Below, one piece after another: positions 36,074 to 45,533 of a stretch of DNA of 51,657 nt (positions are counted from its first letter, which is position 1; each line of letters starts with the position of its first letter). The position numbers and the translations under genes are program-made. Source of the stretch: Gammaproteobacteria bacterium. Its GTDB lineage: Bacteria; Pseudomonadota; Gammaproteobacteria; Pseudomonadales; Azotimanducaceae. The stretch is taken from assembly GCA_020832055.1 (NCBI GenBank), contig JAFIFL010000004.1:1-51657 (forward strand). Reading direction: 5' to 3'. Under the pieces are notes generated by a model. The model had not been told where the DNA came from and did not search any database. It worked only from the letters and a program-made list of their open reading frames with translations.

Positions 36074-37264
36074 TCAGGCCAGCGGTTCGATGCTCTGCGG
36101 GTCCACCTCCGCCTCGTAGTCCACCCCGGGGACGCCGAAACCGAAGATGCGCAGAAAATCATAGCGGAAGCCGGCGAAATCGGTCAGCTCGTCGAGGTTC
36201 TCCGTGGTCACCCGGGGCCAGCGCTGCTTCACCTCGTCCTGAACCTGATCGGAAAGTTCGCGATCATCGACCCGGATGCGACGCTCCTCGTCGAGACGCT
36301 GCTCACCATCCCCGTAGAGCTGGGTCTCGAACAGCCGCTGCACGTGCTCCATGCAGGTCTCGTGACTGCCCTGTTCCTTCATGACCTTGAACAGCAGCGA
36401 GGCGTACAGGGGCACCACGGGTATCGCTGCACTGGACTGGGTGGTCACGCACTTGAGCACCGCCACCTTGGCGTCGCCCCCGACATCGACAAGGCGCTTG
36501 CCGATGGCCCTCGCCGCCCGGTCGAGGTCCTCCTTGGCCTTGCCCAGGGTGGCGTGCCAGTAGATCGGCCAGGTGAGTTCGCTGCCGATGTAGGTGTAGG
36601 ACACGGTCCGGCAACCGGGCGCCAGGACGCCGGCCCCCGCCAGGGCGTTCATCCAGCGCTCCCAGTCCTCACCGCCCATGACCTTCACCGTGGCCTCGGT
36701 TTCCTCGTCGTTGGCAGGTTCGAGATCCACCTCGTGCACTTCGGCCTTGTCCACGTTCAGGGTCTTGACGTGAAAAGTCTGCCCCAGTGGCTTGATCGCA
36801 CTGCGGTACAACTCGCCAGTGTCCGGATCCTTGCGCACGGGTGAGGCCAGGCTGTAGACGACGAGGTCTATGGGCCCCATCTCCCGCTTGATGAGGTCGA
36901 TGGTCTCGGCCTTCATCTCATCGGAGAAGGCATCCCCGTCCAGAGTCTTCGCCCACAGCCCCGCTTCCGCCGCGAGCTTGTCGAAGGCGCGGTTGTTGTA
37001 CCAGCCAGCCGACGCGGTCTTGGTGTCCGTGGGCGGCTTCTCGAACGACAACCCGAGCGTGGCTGCCCCGGACCCGAATGCCGCGGTGATCCGCGATGGC
37101 AGGCCGTAGCCGCCGGAGGCACCGATCACCAGCACGTTCTTCGGCCCCTTCGACAACGATGGCCGTTCGCGGACGTAACGCACCTGCTCCGCCACGTTGG
37201 CGGCGCAGCCGATGGGATGGGCGGTGGTACAGATGAATCCCCGAACTCGCGGTTTGACGATCAT
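36074..37264 (-). CDS. fabV: Enoyl-ACP reductase FabV
   Basis: A 396-aa protein, the family's own length. The N-terminus IVKPRVRGFICTTAHPIGC is diagnostic; the NADH-binding GASGGYGLPSRI follows, VYSLASPVRKDP in the middle, and the active-site Y-x8-K as Tyr235 and Lys244 (YWHATLGKAK). It ends DFAGFRYDFLRIFGFGV. FabV reduces trans-2-enoyl-ACP in fatty-acid elongation and is intrinsically resistant to triclosan. ATG 37264 is preceded by CAGGGGA; the frame is open 37 codons upstream but that part is unlike FabV. Followed by the AGCS transporter, preceded by the AcoX-like gene. Confidence 0.95.
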   Translation of the reverse strand: MIVKPRVRGFICTTAHPIGCAANVAEQVRYVRERPSLSKGPKNVLVIGASGGYGLPSRITAAFGSGAATLGLSFEKPPTDTKTASAGWYNNRAFDKLAAEAGLWAKTLDGDAFSDEMKAETIDLIKREMGPIDLVVYSLASPVRKDPDTGELYRSAIKPLGQTFHVKTLNVDKAEVHEVDLEPANDEETEATVKVMGGEDWERWMNALAGAGVLAPGCRTVSYTYIGSELTWPIYWHATLGKAKEDLDRAARAIGKRLVDVGGDAKVAVLKCVTTQSSAAIPVVPLYASLLFKVMKEQGSHETCMEHVQRLFETQLYGDGEQRLDEERRIRVDDRELSDQVQDEVKQRWPRVTTENLDELTDFAGFRYDFLRIFGFGVPGVDYEAEVDPQSIEPLA

Positions 37265-37325
37265 GGATATCCCCTGACTAGGTCTGATGCGTTCTGACGC
37301 CATGCAATGATTCGCAAAGTTGCCG

Positions 37326-38339
37326 TCAACCGAACAATCCATCCTGGGCCGCGCGCCTGAGCACAGCGTCGACATCGATCAGCCGCGGACCTGTGCGCTC
37401 CACGTGCAGCCGCGCCCGCTGGCGTGCTCCAAGCTTCAATTCCCGATCACCGTCCAGCGCAATCACCCCGGGCCCTTCGAATAATAACGTCACCGCGGCG
37501 GCGACCCGATGCGCCTGGGCCACCCGGACCTCCCGATAGAGCCCCGGTGAGATCGGCACCAGAAGCCGGCGATCCTTGCTGCTGCGATTGCAGGTGACCA
37601 GCAGCCCGCCTTCCTCCTCCGCGCTGACCGGGGCCACCAGACCGCCTACCGGGGACATGCCCACAGCGGCAGGCGACGCGACGGTGAGCAGAATGCGATC
37701 GATCTTGGTCGGTTCCACCGGCAGCAGGTTGCCGCGGAAGTCGTCACGCAGCAGCACCGCATCCACCAGCGCCAGGGTGGCCTCACCCTCGTAGGGGCGG
37801 ACCCGGATCACCTTCACCCGGCGGGCGTGGGCATGCAGCGGCACCCTGCCTGCCGCCACCAGCGCCGCCGCGGCTCCCGCCAGGGTCGGTTCCACCAGCT
37901 TCGGAAAGACGTTGTTCGTGCCCGTGGACACCGGTACCAGCGCCGCATCCGGCCAAGCCTGGGCTATGATGCGATTGGTCCCGTCGCCCCCTAAGACCAC
38001 CAGTGCCGTGACGCCGAGTTCACGCATGGCCTGAACGGCTGCCACCGTATCCTCGGGTCCATTGTGGTAGCGGACGCGGTCCTGGCCGACGACATGAATG
38101 CTGGCCCCGAGTTCCATCGACTCCACCGCGCCGGTGGCAATCCGGAACGGTTCGGCCTGCACCACGATGCCGCCGATCCCGGCCGCATCCGCGCCGGCGA
38201 CGATCCGCGCCACCATGTCGCGCTTGGCCTGATGGGTGACCTCGGAAGCGCGCGCCGCCAACCGGCGGACGTCGCGCCCCGCCATGGGATTGGCGATGAT
38301 GCCGACGCGGCCACGCCGCGGCGTCAGGCTCACAGGCAA
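37326..38339 (-). CDS. ATP-NAD kinase-fold protein, AcoX-like
   Basis: A 337-aa protein of the NAD kinase/diacylglycerol kinase fold. VGIIANPMAGRDVRRL at the start, LGGDGTNR (GGDG nucleotide loop) in the middle, and the VSTGTNNVFP block are typical of AcoX proteins found in acetoin-catabolism loci, whose activity is unestablished. No acetoin dehydrogenase genes are nearby, so the context gives no support for acetoin. Start uncertain: TTG 38339 or GTG 38333, both with weak SD. It diverges from the AbgT transporter and precedes fabV by 61 bp. Confidence 0.85.
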   Translation of the reverse strand: MPVSLTPRRGRVGIIANPMAGRDVRRLAARASEVTHQAKRDMVARIVAGADAAGIGGIVVQAEPFRIATGAVESMELGASIHVVGQDRVRYHNGPEDTVAAVQAMRELGVTALVVLGGDGTNRIIAQAWPDAALVPVSTGTNNVFPKLVEPTLAGAAAALVAAGRVPLHAHARRVKVIRVRPYEGEATLALVDAVLLRDDFRGNLLPVEPTKIDRILLTVASPAAVGMSPVGGLVAPVSAEEEGGLLVTCNRSSKDRRLLVPISPGLYREVRVAQAHRVAAAVTLLFEGPGVIALDGDRELKLGARQRARLHVERTGPRLIDVDAVLRRAAQDGLFG

Positions 38340-38417
38340 TGCCCGCTTGCTGGCAACGAAGCCGGGCCGCTATGGTGAGCCCGGGCGTGCGGGGGCATGC
38401 CATCACGGAGGCTGGGC

Positions 38418-39971
38418 ATGACGCAGGACGGGGGCAGCACGACAGCGGACACGGCGACTCCAGGACGGCTCGGGCGCATCCTGAACGCTATCGAGGTCGC
38501 GGGCAACCGACTGCCCCATCCTGCCCTGCTGTTCGGCTGGATGGCGCTGGGGGTGCTGATCCTGTCCGCCATCGCGGCCCTGTTCGGCGCCAGCGCCGTC
38601 CACCCGGTCACCAGCGAACGCATCGAGGCGGTGAACCTGCTCTCGGGAGAGGGTATCCGGCGCATCCTGGCCGGCACCGTCACCAATTTCACCGGTTTCG
38701 CCCCGCTTGGCACCGTACTGGTGGCCATGCTCGGCATCGGCATCGCCGAACGCTCCGGCTTGCTCGACGTCCTGCTGCGCCGGCTGGTACTGGCGGCGCC
38801 GGTGAGCATGCTGACCTTTTTCGTCGTGCTCGCGGGAGTCCTGTCCTCCCTGGCGGCGGATTCCGGCTACGTGGTGCTCATCCCCCTGGCCGCACTGGTG
38901 TTCATCGCTGCCGGCCGCCATCCCATCGCCGGCATCGCCGCCGCATTTGCGGGCGTCTCGGCAGGTTTCTCGGCCAACCTGCTGATCGGCCCTCTGGACG
39001 CCCTGCTGGCCGGGATCTCGACAGAATCCGTGAGGTTGGTGGACGCCGAGTACGAAGTCACGGCGGCGGGCAACTGGTGGTTCATCATCGCCTCCACCAT
39101 TCTGATCGCCATCGTCGTCACCCTGGTGACCGAGTTCATCACCGAGAGACGGCTCGCGCCAGCGGAGTTGCCCGAGGACATCCAGGTGGCTGACGAACCT
39201 GCCGGCGACCCGACGGCGGAGCGGCGCGGTCTCATCGGTGCCGGCGTCGTCACCCTCGTCCTGCTCGGGCTGATTCTGCTCGGCCTGCTGCCCGCCGACG
39301 GCGCCCTGCGCGACCCCGCCACCGGCAGCATCATGCGCTCGCCCTTCATCAATGGGATCGTCGTGGTCATCGCCCTGTGGGCCGCACTCTGCGGTGCCGC
39401 CTACGGCCGACTGTCGGGAAGCTTTGCCGATGGCGGCGAGGTCATCCGCAGCATGGAAAGGACCATGGAAACCATGGCCGTCTATCTGGTGCTGATGTTC
39501 TTCGCCTCCCAGTTCGTGGCCTGGTTCGGCTGGACCAACCTGGGCGTGATCACCGCGATTGGCGGTTCCCAGATCCTGGCCGCCATCGATCCCGGCACGC
39601 TGCCCCTGCTGCTGATCTTCGTGGTGCTGGCCGCGGGCATCAATCTGGTCATCGGCAGCGCCAGTGCCAAGTGGGCCATCATGGGCCCAGTCTTCATCCC
39701 CATGCTCTACCTGCTCGGCATCTCTCCGGAGGCCACCCAGATGGCCTACCGGATCGGCGATTCGGTGACCAACATCATCACGCCCCTGATGCCCTACTTC
39801 GCCCTGGTGCTGGCCTTCGCCCAGCAATACGACAAGCGCGCCGGCCTCGGCACCCTCATCGCCACCATGATCCCCTACTCCATCGCGCTGATGCTGGCGT
39901 GGATGGGCCTGCTGACGGTGTGGGTGGTGTTCGATCTGCCGCTGGGACCGGGTGCGTCCATCAATCTTTGA
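38418..39971 (+). CDS. AbgT-family transporter
   Basis: A 517-aa membrane protein with about 12 segments. NRLPHPALLFGWMALGVLIL at the N-terminus, the SSLAADSGYVVLIPLAALVF block, GFSANLLIGPLDALLAGIS, and late SASAKWAIMGPVFIPMLYLL with GDSVTNIITPLMPYFALVL are AbgT hallmarks. E. coli AbgT imports p-aminobenzoyl-glutamate; relatives such as MtrF export sulfonamides, so the direction and substrate are unsure. ATG 38418 has GGAGG seven bases upstream. It is followed 35 bp later by a creatininase-type amidohydrolase gene, very likely the same operon. Confidence 0.93.
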   Translation: MTQDGGSTTADTATPGRLGRILNAIEVAGNRLPHPALLFGWMALGVLILSAIAALFGASAVHPVTSERIEAVNLLSGEGIRRILAGTVTNFTGFAPLGTVLVAMLGIGIAERSGLLDVLLRRLVLAAPVSMLTFFVVLAGVLSSLAADSGYVVLIPLAALVFIAAGRHPIAGIAAAFAGVSAGFSANLLIGPLDALLAGISTESVRLVDAEYEVTAAGNWWFIIASTILIAIVVTLVTEFITERRLAPAELPEDIQVADEPAGDPTAERRGLIGAGVVTLVLLGLILLGLLPADGALRDPATGSIMRSPFINGIVVVIALWAALCGAAYGRLSGSFADGGEVIRSMERTMETMAVYLVLMFFASQFVAWFGWTNLGVITAIGGSQILAAIDPGTLPLLLIFVVLAAGINLVIGSASAKWAIMGPVFIPMLYLLGISPEATQMAYRIGDSVTNIITPLMPYFALVLAFAQQYDKRAGLGTLIATMIPYSIALMLAWMGLLTVWVVFDLPLGPGASINL

Positions 39972-40006
39972 AGCAGCCACCCGAGCACAGCGGGCAAGGA
40001 ATCACC

Positions 40007-40747
40007 ATGCGACTCGACCTCTCAAGCTGGCAGGAAGTACAGGCCTATCTGGGCCATAGAACGGACATCATCATTCCCATCGGCTCCCACGAGCAGCATG
40101 GCCCCAACGGCCTCATCGGCACCGACGCCATCTGTCCGGAGATCGTCGCCCGCACCTTCGGGGAGCGGGACAGCGTGATGATCGGACCCACCCTCGGGAT
40201 CGGCGTCGCCCAGCACCACCTCGGCTTCGCCGGCTCCGTCGCGCTGCGACCCACCACCCTGATCGCGGTGATCCGCGACGTGGTGGCCTCTTTGACGCGG
40301 CACGGTTTCACCCACGTGCTGTTCCACAATGGCCACGGCGGCAACATTGCCACGGTGCAGGCGGCTTTTGCCGAGATCTATGGCGACTACAGCTTCCGCG
40401 GCGAACCGGCACCGACGCATCTGCGTCTCGGCAACTGGTTCATGGGTCGACGCGTCATGTCGCTCACCCGGGAACTGTACGGGGACAGCAATGGTCAGCA
40501 CGCCACCGCCAACGAGGTGGCGCTGACTTATCACGCCCATCCAGACCAGGTGAAATCCGTCACCATGTCGCCGAAGGTGGCGCCCAACGGCCGGTTTCGT
40601 GATGCGGCCGACTACCGGACACGCTTCCCTGATGGCCGCATGGGGTCCGATCCTTCGCGTGCGACGCCGGCAGACGGTGCCCGCCTGCTCGAGGCTGCCG
40701 TGGAGGATCTCCGCGACGGCCACCGGGATTTTGTCGCCGGCGGCTGA
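40007..40747 (+). CDS. Creatininase-family amidohydrolase
   Basis: A 246-aa protein of the usual family size. Metal ligands: GSHEQHG (Glu29, His31), TDAIC (Asp40), NGHGGN near 106 (His), and NEVALTYHAHP (Glu). Creatininase-type enzymes cleave cyclic or linear amides (creatinine, dipicolinamide, mycofactocin peptide, FAPy); the substrate is unknown. AAGGA lies 7 bp before the ATG. Coupled to the AbgT transporter, it may process an imported amide such as an aroyl-glutamate; that is inference. Confidence 0.9.
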   Translation: MRLDLSSWQEVQAYLGHRTDIIIPIGSHEQHGPNGLIGTDAICPEIVARTFGERDSVMIGPTLGIGVAQHHLGFAGSVALRPTTLIAVIRDVVASLTRHGFTHVLFHNGHGGNIATVQAAFAEIYGDYSFRGEPAPTHLRLGNWFMGRRVMSLTRELYGDSNGQHATANEVALTYHAHPDQVKSVTMSPKVAPNGRFRDAADYRTRFPDGRMGSDPSRATPADGARLLEAAVEDLRDGHRDFVAGG

Positions 40748-40822
40748 GAAACGGACTGCCGAAGCACTCAGCACAACCCTGCCTCGCGGGGGGCTCATGC
40801 CGATGGTCTTCTGCCCCGGCGG

Positions 40823-41170
40823 TCATTCCGGCCCGTCGAAGACTTCCTTGGCAACCCGCATGCCTTCCACCGCAACCGGAAAGCCGCCGTAAGCCGCGAT
40901 GTGCAGAATCGCCTCGCTGATTTCCTGATGGCTCAAGCCATTCGCAAGGCCACGTTGAATGTGCAGCTTCAATTCATGAGGCATGTTCAGTGCTGTGAGG
41001 ACCGAGACAGTCACCAGGCTCTTGTCTCGTTGTGACAGGCCTGGGCGATCCCACACCCGGTCGAGCACCGTGTCGATGATCAGGTTGTGCCAATCTTCGC
41101 GGATGTTTTCCGGTGCCGGGAGTACGTCCTGAATCTGTCTGGCGATCTCCTGTCTCTTCTCTTGATCCAT
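40823..41170 (-). CDS. Carboxymuconolactone-decarboxylase-family (AhpD-like) protein
   Basis: A 115-aa protein. The helical CMD core contains SQRDKSLVTVSVLTALN, LKLHIQRGLANGLSHQEISE and AILHIAAYGGFPVAVEGMRV, typical of 4-carboxymuconolactone decarboxylase-like proteins. The redox CxxC of AhpD is absent, so it is on the decarboxylase side or of unknown activity. M at 41170 is chosen as the family start; GTG 41224 is possible. A degenerate copy of its 3' end lies at 46382 (see there). Confidence 0.85.
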   Translation of the reverse strand: MDQEKRQEIARQIQDVLPAPENIREDWHNLIIDTVLDRVWDRPGLSQRDKSLVTVSVLTALNMPHELKLHIQRGLANGLSHQEISEAILHIAAYGGFPVAVEGMRVAKEVFDGPE

Positions 41171-41224
41171 GTGCAGCGCTGCCCAACCAGTAAGAAGCCA
41201 CAGGGTACACGGAACGGCAAACAC

Positions 41225-41673
41225 GGGGATGGGGCGGAGAACCTAGCTTGACGAGGTCGCGCGCCGCCCCGGCATAGAGATACGGGCTCGCCGATGTCAG
41301 ACCACCGCAACTGCTTGATTCTCCTGCCTTCCTTCCCTTAGCGAGCCTGTTTCGAAGGCTTAGCGCGACATTTTCGGTGCCGGAATGGGCACTCCAACCC
41401 AGGTTGCATGGCGCGGCGAGTGTGTCTCGTTGACGCCGCCGTCACCTCGGGACATGCTCATCCCATTGGCAACCGTTCCGCCACGCTCCCAATCCGTATG
41501 CCCCGCCTCCCCACGAAACCGCCCCGCGTCGTCCGGCTCGCCAGCGAGGGGCCAAAGTGCGGCGAGCTTAAGATCACCGCCCCGGTCGCTTCAGCGGCAA
41601 CATCTTCCGCCTGCGATCTGCATCTTCCAGGACGAGGTTTCGCCTGCCAGGAAAGCCTGCAGATGGATTTCCG
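41225..41673. other. 449-bp stretch without a supported gene
   Basis: This lies upstream of the triple-fusion gene. Open frames exist but have no start context and no family resemblance; one of 89 codons (41408-41677) ends by overlapping the TTG start of the fusion gene (TTGA), but its arginine/proline-rich sequence looks spurious. A CTTAGCG direct repeat (41338 and 41360 region) and no clear promoter hexamers are all I see. Confidence 0.5.
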
Positions 41674-44600
41674 TTGAAGAAGATCGTGGTCATCGGCGGC
41701 GGCATCGGGGGCCTGACCTTTGCCGTGGCTGCCCGACGCGCCGGCTTCGATGTCACCGTCCTGGAGCGGGAAGCCAACGTTGTTCGCGCCGGACTTGGCG
41801 GCGGCCTGGGACTCTGGCCACCCTCACAGCAGGTGTTGGAGCACATCGGCGCGCTCGCTGCGCTGCGCGAGCGGGGGCGCTTCATGTCGCGGCCAGCCTA
41901 CTGCAACCGTCACGGTCGAATACTCGCGGAACCTTCGCAGAACTTCCCGACACGCTTCCCCATCCTCTGCGTCGAACGCTCGGCGCTGCTCGGCGTGCTC
42001 ATGGCGCGATGCGCCAGCGAGGGTGTCGAGGTCCTTGCGAACGCGACCTGCGAGCGCTTGTCGGCCTTTGACGAAACGCTGCGGGTCGATGTCCACGTCA
42101 CCTCAAAGGGGGGCCCCATTGCCGCCGATCTGGTCGTCGGCGCCGACGGCATTCACTCCCGCGTACGCAGCACCCTGCATCTGGACGCCATCCGCGGCTT
42201 GCCACACCACTGCGGCTATACCTACTTCCGCAGCTCGATACCGGCGGCAACGCGGGCACCCGAAAAGGCCTGGCATGCCAAGACCTTCGAATGCTGGAGC
42301 GATGGCATCCGCTTCGGATACGTACCACTCCAGGAACCTTCGGTGTTCTGGTTCGCGGCGGTGCCCATCGGCCATCGCGGACTCGAAGCGCGCCGTGGCG
42401 CCCACGTGCTGGGCGAGCGCGAACGGGCATGGCTGATCGACCAGCTGCAGGGCTGGCAGGGTCCGCAGACCGGTGCGCAGCCCGAGGAGCGGCTGGACGT
42501 CGGCGAACTGCTGCGGTTGACCCGGGCAGAGGAGATCCTGCGCACCGACATCTACAAGATCCGCGATGTGACACGATTCCCATGGAGCAACGCAGCCGGC
42601 AACGTCGTGCTGCTCGGCGACGCCTGCCACGCCACGGCGCCGAATCTGGCCCAGGGCGCAGGCTTGAGCATCGAAGACGCGGCTGAGCTCGCGGTTCAGC
42701 TCAGTTGTGCAGCCAAGGCGGCAGCCATGCCAGGGGTGCGCGACGATGCCCGTCACGCGCTGTGGCGCCGTGAACTGCGCGCTGCGGTCGACCGCTACGA
42801 GGCGGCGCGCAAACCCCGGGCGCGGACCGTGCAGACTCTCGCCGACAGCATCGCGACCGTCGGCCAGCTGCGCCCGCCCCTGTCCGGACTGCGTGACGCG
42901 GCCATGGTGCTGCCGGCCAGACTGCTGCCGGAGACGACGGCGCGGATTTTCGAAGCCGTGGTCACGCGTTCCCTGGGCGGCGGACGCCGCCGGATGACCT
43001 GGGAACATCCGGGTGTTTGTCTTCCCGTCGTGGAAGCAGTGATGGGCAGGGAGGCGTTCGAACGGTGTATTCCGAAACCCGCCCAGGATTTCCGGCGCCT
43101 GACAGCGGGCGGGCGCGGCTCGGGAAGTGTGACCGTGGAGATCGGCAGCGGCTGGCTGGCGCGACTCATCGCCACGACGGCGAGGCTGCCACCAGCGATG
43201 AGCGACGCGCCGTTCGAGGCCTCCGTCATCCCCATCGATGGGGATCGTGAGCGCTGGACCCGGCGCTTCGGCGCCATCGCTTTCGCCACTACCATGAGCC
43301 GCGTGCGCCATCTCGGCCGCAGCGGCGGCGCCAAGGGCCTGCTGCTCACTGAAGGTATCGGCGGCGCCTTCGACCGCCTCGTACGGTTCGGTTATCGCGT
43401 CACGGACGCAACCCGACACGGTGCTGCCGACCGTCCCACCCCTGTGCGCGCGGTGACCTTCGAGTCGGCAGGTATCTGGATCGCCGATCGCGTGAAACTG
43501 CCCCTGCCCGCCTGGCTGCAGCCGAGAAGCGCGTGGATCGAGGAGGAAATCACCTCAATGCCGGCGGCTGACGGACACCGCCCCGGGTGGCGCTTCGACG
43601 GACGCATCGAACTCCCTGCAGTTCTGGGTGGGCAGCTGCTCATGGCCTACCGCGGCGAATTCGCCCCGAACCCATCCTGCTTCCCGGAGCGGTACGGCTC
43701 GGCCGACGCTTCGCCGACGCAGCATGCCATCGTGTTCGGAGGCACCGGCTTCCTCGGCCGCAAGGTGTGCGCGGAACTGCTGGAACGTGGATGGCAGGTC
43801 ACGGTGCCGAGCCGCAGACCCAGGCCTGCGCCCCGCGCGTGTTTCGACACCCCTCGCTACTCGGAAGTGGCCTGGCATCCTGATGCCAAGGACGCAGCCG
43901 CGGCCGCATTGCGCGACGTCCTTGCCCGCAGTTCGACCCTCCCTCGTGTCGTCGTCATCAATCTCGCCGGCGAGAATCCCGGCAGCAAGCGCTGGTCTTC
44001 GCGGACCATGCAGACGATCGTGGAGAGTCGCCTTGCAGCCATCACCGTCGTCGAGAAACTCCTTGGGCTGCTGCGCGAAGACATCGCCTCAGCTCGCCTG
44101 CCTGCCGCGGCCTTCCCCGCAGCCATGCTGCAGGCCTCGGCAGTGGGCATCTACGGCCATCAGGGGGCGCATCCGCAGTCGGATGTCGATTCAGGCCACA
44201 TCGACGCTGAAGATCCTGCGTTGCCGCGTGCAGGAACGCCTGATCGGATCACCGAACCCGCCGCCATCAGGCGTGGGCGCGCGTTCCGGATCGCCTGCTG
44301 CCGCGATCTCGAAACCGCTGCCGCCAGGCTCGCCGACCCGCCAGCTGCCTCGGGTCAGACCTTGCCCCACGTCGCGAACCTGCGCATCGGGATGGTCCTC
44401 GGTCAGGGCGACGGCCTGCTGCCACACCTTCAGCGTGCAACGGCCTTCGGCGCGTCGAGGTTCGGGTCGGGGCAGCAGCGGGTCTCCTGGATTCACGTCG
44501 GCGACGCAGCGCGAGTGATCGCCGAGCTTGCAGAGCACACCGGTCGGTTCGCCGATGACGATTCACCGGTCTTCGCGGTGAACGTCTGCAGCCCGAACCC

Positions 44601-44877
44601 GGTCAGCTGTTCCGAACTCCTGACAGCCGTACGGACGGCACAGCGGGCATCCCGGCGGCTCAGCATCCTTGCACCGCCACATTGCGTCCCGGTTCCGAAG
44701 GCCGCCCTCGCGCTCGCGATCGGGCCGTCCGCCGCGGCGGTGCTCGATGGCCAGAACGCAGCGCCCGTGCGCCTGCAGGCAAGGCTCGGAACCGCAGATT
44801 TCAGCCGCCTGTTTCTCTTCCCGAAGGTCGAAGAGGCGTTGCACTCGTGGGAGTGCGCCGTATCATCACGACCATGA
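41674..44877 (+). CDS. Triple fusion: FAD monooxygenase + DUF4166 + TIGR01777 epimerase
   Basis: A 1067-aa protein. Domain 1 (about 1-400) is a group A flavin monooxygenase: IVVIGGGIGGLTFAVAARRA, VGADGIHSRVR near 155, LLGDACHATAPNLAQGAGLS near 312. Domain 2 (about 449-663) matches DUF4166 by its WTRRFGAIAF, EGIGGAFDRLVRFGYRV and final LLMAYRGEF pattern. Domain 3 (about 682-1067) is a TIGR01777/SDR39U1 epimerase: FGGTGFLGRKV, INLAGENPGSKRW near 763, LQASAVGIYGHQG near 819, FGSGQQRVSWIHVGDAARVI near 932. Epimerase-DUF4166 pairs are known; adding a monooxygenase is unusual. No signal or membrane helix. TTG 41674 is the only plausible start. Substrate unknown; an oxidative tailoring role is possible. 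Confidence 0.85.
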   Translation: MKKIVVIGGGIGGLTFAVAARRAGFDVTVLEREANVVRAGLGGGLGLWPPSQQVLEHIGALAALRERGRFMSRPAYCNRHGRILAEPSQNFPTRFPILCVERSALLGVLMARCASEGVEVLANATCERLSAFDETLRVDVHVTSKGGPIAADLVVGADGIHSRVRSTLHLDAIRGLPHHCGYTYFRSSIPAATRAPEKAWHAKTFECWSDGIRFGYVPLQEPSVFWFAAVPIGHRGLEARRGAHVLGERERAWLIDQLQGWQGPQTGAQPEERLDVGELLRLTRAEEILRTDIYKIRDVTRFPWSNAAGNVVLLGDACHATAPNLAQGAGLSIEDAAELAVQLSCAAKAAAMPGVRDDARHALWRRELRAAVDRYEAARKPRARTVQTLADSIATVGQLRPPLSGLRDAAMVLPARLLPETTARIFEAVVTRSLGGGRRRMTWEHPGVCLPVVEAVMGREAFERCIPKPAQDFRRLTAGGRGSGSVTVEIGSGWLARLIATTARLPPAMSDAPFEASVIPIDGDRERWTRRFGAIAFATTMSRVRHLGRSGGAKGLLLTEGIGGAFDRLVRFGYRVTDATRHGAADRPTPVRAVTFESAGIWIADRVKLPLPAWLQPRSAWIEEEITSMPAADGHRPGWRFDGRIELPAVLGGQLLMAYRGEFAPNPSCFPERYGSADASPTQHAIVFGGTGFLGRKVCAELLERGWQVTVPSRRPRPAPRACFDTPRYSEVAWHPDAKDAAAAALRDVLARSSTLPRVVVINLAGENPGSKRWSSRTMQTIVESRLAAITVVEKLLGLLREDIASARLPAAAFPAAMLQASAVGIYGHQGAHPQSDVDSGHIDAEDPALPRAGTPDRITEPAAIRRGRAFRIACCRDLETAAARLADPPAASGQTLPHVANLRIGMVLGQGDGLLPHLQRATAFGASRFGSGQQRVSWIHVGDAARVIAELAEHTGRFADDDSPVFAVNVCSPNPVSCSELLTAVRTAQRASRRLSILAPPHCVPVPKAALALAIGPSAAAVLDGQNAAPVRLQARLGTADFSRLFLFPKVEEALHSWECAVSSRP

Positions 44878-44934
44878 GCTGCACCCGGGAAACGGCAATC
44901 TGCCGCCGGCCAGACTCGAAAAGGGAGGCAGTGC

Positions 44935-45441
44935 GTGGCTATCCGAATCACTGGTGGACCTGTTAGATCGGCCTGGGTCGTCAGCATCCTGCTCGCCCTG
45001 CCGCTGCTCTCGGCGGCCGGCGCATTCAGCGAGCCGACCTCGGACGTCCGGATCGGCGGGCCGCCGAATCAGGCTGAGCTTGCCGCCTTTGCCGAAGCCG
45101 GCGGCGGCCTCGTGATCGATCTGCGAACGGCGGCGGAAGGCATCGAGGAGACGCGCGAGGAAGCCGAGGCTCAGGGTTTGCGTTACGAGAACTTCCCCCT
45201 CGGCCGGGATCCGGCACCCGAGTCACTGGTGGACGAAGTGGGCGCAACACTCGAAGCTGCCCGCGCAGCAGGCGAGAAGGTCCTGCTTCACTGCGCCAGC
45301 GGAAACCGCGCCGGCGAGGTCTGGGCGCTGCACCGCATCCGCCAGGGCGTCGACCCCGATCAGGCACTCGCCGAAGCGCGTGATGCCGGAACCACCGGCG
45401 AACGCCTGGACGACCTCGAAAGGCGCCTGCGCTCCGACTGA
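44935..45441 (+). CDS. Exported DUF442-like phosphatase
   Basis: A 168-aa protein with a signal peptide (about 1-31, SILLALPLLSAAGAFSE). The mature domain has VRIGGPPNQAELAAFAEAGG and GLVIDLRTAAEG, then LLHCASGNRAGEVWALHRI with catalytic Cys120 and the Cys-x4-Arg spacing of DUF442/Blh-type (not Cys-x5-Arg) phosphatases. A periplasmic phosphatase or rhodanese-like role is likely. The GTG start has GGAGG seven bases upstream. It follows the fusion gene by 57 bp. Confidence 0.82.
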   Translation: MAIRITGGPVRSAWVVSILLALPLLSAAGAFSEPTSDVRIGGPPNQAELAAFAEAGGGLVIDLRTAAEGIEETREEAEAQGLRYENFPLGRDPAPESLVDEVGATLEAARAAGEKVLLHCASGNRAGEVWALHRIRQGVDPDQALAEARDAGTTGERLDDLERRLRSD

Positions 45442-45533
45442 GCGCAGGGCAGACTTCGGGATCTTCCTCGAGCGAAGGTGTCCATGGCCCGGTCAGCGGA
45501 TAGCTGGCAGGCGCCCGCAACAGGCCGGCCAGG

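Noticed and set aside
38403-39980. 525-codon minus-strand frame opposite the AbgT gene
   Set aside because: His/Gln/Asp/Gly-rich antisense shadow of a membrane protein; no start signal and no motif.
41408-41677. 89-codon frame overlapping the fusion-gene start by TTGA
   Set aside because: No Shine-Dalgarno and no family resemblance; the overlap alone is weak evidence. Kept as unexplained intergenic DNA.
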